Positions 53,966-59,669 of a stretch of 59,669 nt of DNA are shown here, piece by piece. The translations under genes were made by a program, and so were the position numbers. Origin of the DNA: Bacillota bacterium (GTDB taxonomy: Bacteria > Bacillota > Clostridia > Ch29). Location of the stretch: NCBI GenBank assembly GCA_028686075.1, contig JAQUCT010000008.1, forward strand, positions 1 through 59,669, in the 5' to 3' direction. The notes under the pieces are model-generated. The model did no database searches, was not told the DNA's origin, and saw only the letters and a list, made by a program, of their open reading frames with translations. Numbering within the stretch: the first letter of the stretch is position 1; every line of letters begins with the position of its first letter.

Positions 53966-54334
53966 TCATTTCATCTTCTTTTTGTAATCCTCAATGGCAG
54001 ACCTTATGGCTTCCTCTGCCAGCACCGAACAGTGCACCTTGGGCTTGGGAAGACCGCCCAGCGCATCCACCACATCCTTGTTTGTAAGTGCTAGGGCTTC
54101 TTCTATGGTCTTACCCTTTACCATATCGGTCATTATGCTGCTGGATGCTATGGCAGATGCACAGCCAAAGGTTTTAAACTTAATGTCCTTTATTATATTG
54201 TCCTCAACCTTTAAAAATATTTTCATTATGTCCCCGCACTGGGGACTTCCAACCTCACCTATTCCGTCCGCATCCTCTATCTCACCGACGTTTCTTGGAT
54301 TGGTGAAATGCTCCATCACCGTTTCGTTATACAC
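53966..54334 (-). CDS. nifU: Fe-S scaffold protein, NifU/IscU type
   Basis: 122 residues with the three scaffold cysteines in SPQCGDIM, TFGCASAIASSS and KVHCSVLAEEA. It assembles Fe-S clusters from sulfur given by NifS. Single-domain IscU-like form without the ferredoxin and NFU domains of full NifU. The GTG start overlaps the 3' end of nifS by 8 bp. Confidence 0.93.
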   Translation of the reverse strand: MYNETVMEHFTNPRNVGEIEDADGIGEVGSPQCGDIMKIFLKVEDNIIKDIKFKTFGCASAIASSSIMTDMVKGKTIEEALALTNKDVVDALGGLPKPKVHCSVLAEEAIRSAIEDYKKKMK

Positions 54335-55517
54335 TTACCTTTCCCCCTTCACACTGCTTAAATAATGGTGATAAACTCCTGAGCCTCTCCACTATCGGAG
54401 GTAGCTGCTCCAGTATATATTCAACATCCTCATCTGTGTTTATTTCTCCAAGACTTAACCTTAGCGACCCGTGGGCTATTTCGTGGGAAAGCCCTATTGC
54501 CATCAGCACATGGGACGGGTCCAGTGAACCGGAGGTACAGGCGGAACCACTGGAAGCGGCAATGCCCACCATATCCAGACTTAAAAGCAGGGCCTCACCC
54601 TCAATAAACTCAAAGGAGAAATTGACGTTGTTCGCCAACCTTTCGGTTGGGTGCCCGTTCAGCTTCACGTGGGGAATCCTCTCGTAGATTCCGTTTATAA
54701 GCTTGTCCCTTAATGAGGTCATATCCCGAATGTGTTGCTCGAGGTTTTCCGTAGCTAACTGTGCGGCTTTACCCATACCCACCACCGCAGCCACATTCTC
54801 GGTACCGGGCCTTCTTCTTCTTTCCTGGGCCCCGCCGTGTATCAGGTTATCAAGCCTTACCCCCTTCCTTATATACAACACGCCTATCCCCTTCGGGCCC
54901 ATTATTTTATGCCCGGATATCGAAAGAAGGTCAACTCCCAGTTCTTTTACGTCAATTTTAACATTGCCCATGGCCTGTACCGAATCGGTATGGAAGTATA
55001 TTTCCTTTTCCTTGGCAATCCTGGCAGCCTCACCAATCGGCTGTATTGTGCCTATTTCGTTGTTGGCAAACATTATGGATATTAGTATTGTGCTGTCTTT
55101 TATCGCTTCTTCCAGCTGTTTAAGGCTTATTAGTCCGTACTCGTCCACATCGAGGTATGTTACCTCAAACCCATGTTTTTCAAGATATTCACAGGTATGC
55201 AGCAGGGCATGGTGTTCTATTTTTGTAGTAATAATATGATTGCCCTTATCCTTGTTGGCCAACGCCACGCCTTTTACCGCCCAGTTGTCCGCCTCGGTAC
55301 CGCTGCCTGTGAAGAAAATTTCTTCGGTTTTTGCCCCAAGGGCCACGGCTACCCTTTCCCTGGCCTTGTCCATGGCTTTTTTTGCCTGCCTGCCGAAGGA
55401 ATGGACGCTTGATGGGTTGCCAAAGTTTTCATTAAAAAAGGGCAGCATTTCCTCGAGTACCTGCGGGTGTACCGGAGTAGTTGCGGAATTATCAACATAG
55501 ACTCTTCTTTTTGTCAA
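54327..55517 (-). CDS. nifS: Cysteine desulfurase NifS/IscS type
   Basis: 396 residues: VYVDNSATTPVHPQVLEEM, FTGSGTEADNWAVKG, PLP lysine in SISGHKIMGPKGIGVLYIRKG and the catalytic cysteine in SSGSACTSGS. Provides persulfide sulfur to NifU and MnmA. The TTG at 55517 has GAGGGGG 6 bp upstream and overlaps the cymR 3' end; longer starts would lie deep in cymR. Confidence 0.94.
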   Translation of the reverse strand: MTKRRVYVDNSATTPVHPQVLEEMLPFFNENFGNPSSVHSFGRQAKKAMDKARERVAVALGAKTEEIFFTGSGTEADNWAVKGVALANKDKGNHIITTKIEHHALLHTCEYLEKHGFEVTYLDVDEYGLISLKQLEEAIKDSTILISIMFANNEIGTIQPIGEAARIAKEKEIYFHTDSVQAMGNVKIDVKELGVDLLSISGHKIMGPKGIGVLYIRKGVRLDNLIHGGAQERRRRPGTENVAAVVGMGKAAQLATENLEQHIRDMTSLRDKLINGIYERIPHVKLNGHPTERLANNVNFSFEFIEGEALLLSLDMVGIAASSGSACTSGSLDPSHVLMAIGLSHEIAHGSLRLSLGEINTDEDVEYILEQLPPIVERLRSLSPLFKQCEGGKVSV

Positions 55518-55968
55518 CGTTTTCCCCCTCTTCCTGAGTGTAGTCCTTTTCAATTCTTTCGTAATCGTCCGCCATATCCTGCAGGCTTATGGAATCTATC
55601 ACTTTGTCTATGCTGTCCATTATCTTCTCCCACAGGATTCTGGTAACGCAGTAGTCCGCCTTTATGCACTCCTTGTCCTGGTCGTCCAGCACACACTCTG
55701 CCGGTGCCATTGGCCCCTCCAGGGACCTAAGAATATCTCCTACGCTTATCTTTGAAGGGTGACGGGACAGCAAATATCCCCCCTGTGCACCCCTAACGCT
55801 TGTAACCAGTCCGTCTTTTCGCAAAATAGCGATAAGCTGCTCCAGGTAAGGATCGGAGAGGTTCTGGCGTTCCGAAATGCTCTTTAAGGTTATTGGCCCT
55901 TCCCCATAATGCAGAGCAAGGTCGAATGCAGCCCTTACTCCATATCTACCCTTTGTAGACAGTATCAA
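55492..55968 (-). CDS. Rrf2-family regulator (IscR/CymR-like)
   Basis: About 158 residues: LSTKGRYGVRAAFDLALHYG, the winged helix SISERQNLSDPYLEQLIAILRKDGLV, GGYLLSRHPSKISVGDILRSLEG. Cysteines follow in CVLDDQDKECIKADYC, an arrangement like the Fe-S ligands of IscR; B. subtilis CymR lacks this set. It is therefore more probably a cluster-sensing regulator of the nifS-nifU-mnmA genes than a CysK-dependent CymR. TTG at 55968 (after GGGGGG) or GTG at 55977 are both possible starts. Confidence 0.85.
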   Translation of the reverse strand: MILSTKGRYGVRAAFDLALHYGEGPITLKSISERQNLSDPYLEQLIAILRKDGLVTSVRGAQGGYLLSRHPSKISVGDILRSLEGPMAPAECVLDDQDKECIKADYCVTRILWEKIMDSIDKVIDSISLQDMADDYERIEKDYTQEEGENVDKKKSLC

Positions 55969-55983
55969 AACATGCACCCCCCT

Positions 55984-56046
55984 TAATCCCGACTGATTTA
56001 GTAGGGATTACAAGCATACAATAGCACAGCAGGATTTGGTTGTCAA
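55984..56046 (-). promoter_or_regulatory. Promoter and operator of the Rrf2-nifS-nifU-mnmA operon
   Basis: On the minus strand TTGACA (56046-56041), a 17-bp spacer and TATTGT (56023-56018) form a sigma-A promoter. Just downstream, TAATCCC-13 bp-GGGATTA (56010-55984) is an inverted repeat over the expected transcription start, suited to self-repression by the Rrf2 protein encoded next. Confidence 0.75.
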
Positions 56047-56100
56047 TATATTTTGCATTTATTTTCTACTGTTTTACTCGGGATTATACTTTTAAAGAGT

Positions 56101-57162
56101 CTACTGCCCCTTTATTATACTGTCCCTCCCTATCCACATGCTCGTCGTTTCCTTCCCCATGCTTTCTGTGATAATGCTCCCCTCGCCAATTATGCTCATG
56201 TCCAGGCCCCGGTGCATTCCCTCCAGAACGCAGTTTTTCATTATAATGCTGTTTTTGATATTTGTATCCGTTACGCTGCTACCGTCCCCTATTGATGTAT
56301 AGGGCCCAATATGGGCACCTTTCACCACTGCCTTTTCCCCTATAACAACAAAATCCTCTATTACGGAGTTCTTAACAAGGGCACCCTTTTCAACCATCAC
56401 CTTTTCTCCAACGATACTGTTTGAAATAATACTCCCCTCGGTAATCCCCTTTATTCCCTTAAGTATCCTTTGGTTAGCCGCAAGAAGGTCCTCCGGCCGA
56501 CCCACATCACTCCACCATTCCCCGGTGACCTTATAACCCACCAAATAACCCTCCCTAATCATTTCCATTATCGCATCGGTGAGTTCTAACTCTCCCCGGG
56601 CAGAGGGTTTTATTTTTTTAATTGCATCAAATATAATGCTACTTAATACATACATACCGACTATGGCATTATTGCCGGCGGGTCTTTCGGGTTTTTCGAC
56701 CAGCCCGGTTATTCTGCGACCCTTAAGCGTTGCCATCCCGAACCTTCGCGGGTCCTCCACCGGCGAGAGCAGTATTGTACTCTGGGCACCGGTGGCAATA
56801 TGATGCTCCACCAAATCCCTTATAGAATGCATTATTAGGTTATCCCCGAGAACCGTTACAAAGGTTTCGCCCCTTAGTCGCCCCTCGGCACTCATTACGG
56901 CATGGGCAAGTCCCAAGGGCGAATGCTGCCTTATATATTCAATGGAGACACACCATTTATCCCCGTCTCCGAGTTTTAAGCGGAATTCTTTCTCCCGTTC
57001 TCCAACCACCACATAAATATCCTCAATACCCGCCCTTTTCAACGCTTCTATAATGTAGTAAACCACGGGTTTATTTGCTACCGGCAAAAAGTGTTTTGCG
57101 CCGGCATAGGTAAAAGGTCTCAGCCGTGTCCCTCTGCCACCGCACAGTATCAATCCCTTCAT
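56101..57162 (-). CDS. Sugar nucleotidyltransferase (long RmlA-like)
   Basis: 353 residues. Nucleotidyltransferase domain with GLILCGGRGTRLRPFTYAGA then KHFLPVANKP, GDNLI (metal Asp), EKPERPAGN; from about 245 a left-handed beta-helix of hexapeptide repeats (SIISNSIVGEKVMVEKGALV). The domain pair matches long glucose-1-phosphate thymidylyltransferases (RmlA/StrD-like) and makes an NDP-sugar for envelope glycans or a metabolite. The exact sugar and nucleotide are not certain. The ATG at 57162 lies behind GGAGG. Confidence 0.85.
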   Translation of the reverse strand: MKGLILCGGRGTRLRPFTYAGAKHFLPVANKPVVYYIIEALKRAGIEDIYVVVGEREKEFRLKLGDGDKWCVSIEYIRQHSPLGLAHAVMSAEGRLRGETFVTVLGDNLIMHSIRDLVEHHIATGAQSTILLSPVEDPRRFGMATLKGRRITGLVEKPERPAGNNAIVGMYVLSSIIFDAIKKIKPSARGELELTDAIMEMIREGYLVGYKVTGEWWSDVGRPEDLLAANQRILKGIKGITEGSIISNSIVGEKVMVEKGALVKNSVIEDFVVIGEKAVVKGAHIGPYTSIGDGSSVTDTNIKNSIIMKNCVLEGMHRGLDMSIIGEGSIITESMGKETTSMWIGRDSIIKGQ

Positions 57163-57427
57163 ATTCAAACCTCCAAAAATCATGTCCTTATATAGCCATT
57201 CTTTGGTATAATCCTATGAAGGCTTTTAGTTTTATGTTACCCAATCAACACTGCATCTGCCATCTTACATGCAGCACCAATACTGGAATAAACTACATTT
57301 GCAGCATCTGGTATATCGTTTGCATTATGTCTACCAATGCAGTATTATTTTTATATAGGTTTCCCGTAACCGGCTTCAAGCTGAACAGACACATGATGCA
57401 AAATAAAAAAATATAAGAGGTGATAGT

Positions 57428-58228
57428 TTGAAAAAAAAGACTTTAACAGTCCTCGTAGTATTGACCATGTTGTCCAGTATTCTGTTTGCACAGAGCGTTC
57501 TAGGAGCAAGCTACTATTGGGTTGACTGGCAAAAGACCTCCGGAAACCGGAACTCGGATACATATAACAACTACTATACAACAAACAGCGGTAAGGTTAC
57601 GCTTATATCGTCGGGTCCGCAGAAGATATACTCTGTTTATCCTTCCGCTAACCAGGATGGTTACTATCATGTGTTTGTAAACAGGAGTTTTGGATACAAC
57701 CTGCCAGAGCCGCAGGAACCACCGGTTCAGCAGGAGCAGCCTAAACCGGAGCCACAGGAACCGCCGGCTCAGCCGGAACAGCCTAAACCGGAGCCGCAGG
57801 AACCACCGGTTCAGCAGGAGCAGCCTAAACCGGAGCCGGAGCAGCCCGGTGCCAATAAACTGACCGCCGATGAACAAAAACTAATAAACCTCATAAACAG
57901 CGAAAGGACCAAGGCGGGGCTTAACGCTCTGGCGGTTGATTACGAACTTTCGGGGGTGGCAAGGATTAAGTCGGAGGATATGAGAACAAACAACTATTTC
58001 TCCCATACCTCCCCAACTTACGGCTCTCCCTTCCAGATGATGAAGGACTTCGGGATAACCTACAGAAGCGCAGCCGAGAACATTGCAAAGACTTCAAGCG
58101 TAGACAGGGCCCATACCGGGTTCATGAATTCGGAAGGGCACAGAAAGAATATTTTAACCCCCGGCTTCACCCATATAGGAGTCGGAATATCGGGGAACTA
58201 CTATACAGAAATGTTTATAAGCAAATAG
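57428..58228 (+). CDS. Secreted CAP/SCP-domain protein with Pro-rich linker
   Basis: 266 residues. Signal peptide about 1-28 (LTVLVVLTMLSSILFAQSVLGA), an N-terminal Tyr-rich domain of about 65 residues, a linker of three ~18-residue repeats of the type PEPQEPPVQQEQPK (about 96-140), then a CAP domain: LINSERTKAGL, YFSHTSPTYGSPFQMMKDFG, AENIA and EGHRKNILTPGFTHIGVG. CAP proteins of spore formers (YkwD-like) occur in the envelope or spore coat. The linker DNA is itself repetitive (57705-57845) and could change length by slippage. TTG start with GAGGTG upstream. Confidence 0.88.
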   Translation: MKKKTLTVLVVLTMLSSILFAQSVLGASYYWVDWQKTSGNRNSDTYNNYYTTNSGKVTLISSGPQKIYSVYPSANQDGYYHVFVNRSFGYNLPEPQEPPVQQEQPKPEPQEPPAQPEQPKPEPQEPPVQQEQPKPEPEQPGANKLTADEQKLINLINSERTKAGLNALAVDYELSGVARIKSEDMRTNNYFSHTSPTYGSPFQMMKDFGITYRSAAENIAKTSSVDRAHTGFMNSEGHRKNILTPGFTHIGVGISGNYYTEMFISK

Positions 58229-58235
58229 AACTATC

Positions 58236-58269
58236 AAGGGGTTGTGTCCAAAACGACACAACCCCTTTT
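58236..58269. terminator. Bidirectional terminator behind the CAP gene
   Basis: AAGGGGTTGTGTC-caaaac-GACACAACCCCTT followed by TT. It stands between the convergent CAP and DUF3343 genes and can serve both. Confidence 0.88.
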
Positions 58270-58272
58270 CCG

Positions 58273-58539
58273 TTAGTAAACCTTCACGTAGTCCTTACAA
58301 TATCCCGCCTGAATCTCCTTATATATCCCCTTCGCCAGCATCCTATGACCTAATAGCTCAGACCGTATTTTGTCTATCTCCTCTGGCTCGCCTAGGGCAA
58401 CCAGTGAGGTATTACAGCTCTTCCCCAGCTTGCCGGGGGTAGGCCGCAGTTCAACCCTGTAGCCTTTATCCTTTAGGATGGATTCCATATATACAGCCTG
58501 GTTCCTGGAGCCAAACGTGAAATAGTACCACTTCGCCAA
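58273..58539 (-). CDS. DUF3343 protein, second copy
   Basis: 88 residues: WYYFTFGSRNQAVYMESIL, GYRVELRPTPGKLGKSCNTSL. The pattern matches DUF3343 (putative Se/S carrier-like) with the cysteine in KSCNTS, and it extends about 15 residues beyond the copy at 9.1 kb. It is far from the selenium cluster. The TTG at 58539 has GGGGAGTG 6 bp upstream, better than the ATG at 58569. Downstream of, and probably co-transcribed with, the threonine aldolase gene. Confidence 0.75.
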   Translation of the reverse strand: MAKWYYFTFGSRNQAVYMESILKDKGYRVELRPTPGKLGKSCNTSLVALGEPEEIDKIRSELLGHRMLAKGIYKEIQAGYCKDYVKVY

Positions 58540-58604
58540 GCCGAACACTCCCCACCATTTTCTTACCATATACTATTGGCCAGGGAGATTTATGGTGACA
58601 GCCA

Positions 58605-59639
58605 TTATTCTTTAATAACCCGGCTTACCATTTGTATGGTCCTTTGTATTTCGTCTTCGCCGATATAATAATGGACTGCAAAACGCACCACCGATTCGCT
58701 AGAACCGTTTATCAGTATTCTATTTGCCTTGAGCCTTTCGGCCACCTGTACACCGTTTAATCCGGTACCGGCAAAGTCCACCATTATCAGGTTTGTCTGA
58801 ACCTTATCTATATCAACGGATACGCCCTCCAGCGAATTGAGACCATTCGCAAGCGCAAAAGCGTTTTCATGGTCTTTACTAAGCCTTTTGCTCATTTTTT
58901 CCACTGCTATAATGCCGGCGGCCGCAATAATGCCCGCCTGTCTCATTCCGCCCCCTAGCATTTTTCTATACTTCCTTGCCCTTTCAACAAACTCGCTGCT
59001 ACCCGCCAGAACCGAACCCACCGGCGCGCACAATCCTTTGGACAGGCATACGTTCACCGTATCGCAATACCGGGCTATTTCCTTCGCCTCTACGCCAAGA
59101 TAGGCAGCTGCATTGTATATACGCGCCCCATCCAGGTGTACCGGTACGCCGTGCCTTAACCCCACATCGTGTATGCTCTTCATTGCCTCAAGGGGTATAA
59201 CTCTTCCCCCGGCCTTATTGTGGGTGTTTTCTACGCATATTAGTGAAGTCTCGGGAAAATGGATGTTTTCCGACCGAATTTTCCCTTCCACCGCCCCGGC
59301 GTCCATTACACCATCAATCTCGGTTACCAGGGCTGTCTGTACACCCGCCAGATACGCTATGCCTCCAACTTCGTTAATATATATATGGCTCTTCTCTCCC
59401 AGTATTATCTCGTCACCTCTTTGGGTGTGCGTCATAACCGCGACCTGGTTTGCCATAGTACCGCTGGCTACAAAAAGAGCCGCTTCTTTGCCCATTTCCC
59501 GGGCCACCAGTTCCTCCAGCCTGTTTACTGTGGGGTCGTCCCGGTACACGTCGTCCCCCACTTCGGCCTTGTACATGGCCTGCCGCATCTCTTCGGTGGG
59601 CTTTGTTACGGTATCACTTCTTAAATCTATTAATCCCAT
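58605..59639 (-). CDS. ltaE: Low-specificity L-threonine aldolase
   Basis: 344 residues, PLP fold type I: DLRSDTVTKPTEEMRQAM, GDDVYRDDPTVNRLE, FVASGTMANQVA, VHLDGARIYNAA and the PLP lysine in VNVCLSKGLCAPVGSVL. Cleaves L-threonine or L-allo-threonine to glycine and acetaldehyde. AGGAGG lies just before the ATG near the window's right end. Normal family length. Confidence 0.94.
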   Translation of the reverse strand: MGLIDLRSDTVTKPTEEMRQAMYKAEVGDDVYRDDPTVNRLEELVAREMGKEAALFVASGTMANQVAVMTHTQRGDEIILGEKSHIYINEVGGIAYLAGVQTALVTEIDGVMDAGAVEGKIRSENIHFPETSLICVENTHNKAGGRVIPLEAMKSIHDVGLRHGVPVHLDGARIYNAAAYLGVEAKEIARYCDTVNVCLSKGLCAPVGSVLAGSSEFVERARKYRKMLGGGMRQAGIIAAAGIIAVEKMSKRLSKDHENAFALANGLNSLEGVSVDIDKVQTNLIMVDFAGTGLNGVQVAERLKANRILINGSSESVVRFAVHYYIGEDEIQRTIQMVSRVIKE

Positions 59640-59669
59640 TCTTTTTCCTCCTTTAATGGAATGGGGACA

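Noticed and set aside
57705-57845. CRISPR or intergenic tandem repeat
   Set aside because: The units are in frame within a secreted protein and encode a proline-rich linker.

Overview
The window looks like chromosome from an anaerobic, endospore-forming Firmicute of class Clostridia (Peptococcaceae/Syntrophomonadales-like). This rests on a full-length sporulation sigma factor SigK, TTG/GTG starts behind strong GGAGG sites, a tRNA-Ala-type T-box before alaS, IreB/RuvX/DUF1292 gene order, and a selenium gene cluster whose SelD is itself a selenoprotein. No rRNA, tRNA or CRISPR was recognised. Most genes lie on the minus strand.

Layout. 0-1.9 kb is a gene graveyard: remnants of a rifampin phosphotransferase/PEP synthase, an MFS transporter and a second sigK copy, all with internal deletions, the last also carrying an inserted dispersed repeat. 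1.9-5.1 kb holds enolase and a dynamin-like GTPase. 5.2-7.7 kb holds a 5'-truncated MutS-like ATPase next to an IS30-family element whose transposase is broken by an inversion: the first 22 codons lie on the minus strand at 7.6 kb and the rest on the plus strand from 6.33 kb, joined by a 14-bp inverted repeat. 7.8-13.1 kb is a selenium-metabolism cluster: YedE-like transporter, TusA/YedF-like protein, DUF3343 protein, a PurC-like fragment, Sec-containing SelD, a cysteine-desulfurase-like enzyme and a LysR regulator. 13.3-20.2 kb carries sigK, a class B PBP, the tRNA ho5U pair (U32 protein and TrmR/YrrM), mltG and a BaiN-like flavoprotein. 20.3-25.1 kb is a K+ uptake operon (small membrane protein, TrkH, TrkA, KdpD-like kinase, KdpE-like regulator) preceded by 11-bp-phased direct repeats.

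25.1-37.5 kb: YlbF, a two-gene LysO exporter, RNase J, Fur, a class III aminotransferase, DUF1292, RuvX, a ferredoxin-fused aldo/keto reductase, a large phosphatase-like membrane protein, IreB and AlaS with its T-box. 37.5-50.75 kb is an accessory catabolic island: one long minus-strand gene train (dehydrogenase, RraA, AtuA/DUF1446, DUF4387, a complete Opp/Dpp ABC importer, an M20 amidohydrolase with a duplicated lid domain, an AbrB-type permease) facing a divergent LysR gene. It interrupts the order alaS - yrrI (AI-2E) - mnmA - nifU - nifS - cymR, and an IS-end-like repeat lies at its edge. 50.8-59.6 kb: AI-2E permease, a tiny unlisted 57-aa protein, PRC-barrel protein, mnmA/nifU/nifS/Rrf2 thiolation and Fe-S operon with its promoter and operator, a sugar nucleotidyltransferase, a secreted CAP-domain protein, a second DUF3343 protein and threonine aldolase.

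Best leads: the inverted IS30 element, the Sec-SelD cluster with its PurC-like insert, the uncharacterised catabolic island with its two-lid M20 enzyme, and the phased repeats controlling K+ uptake.
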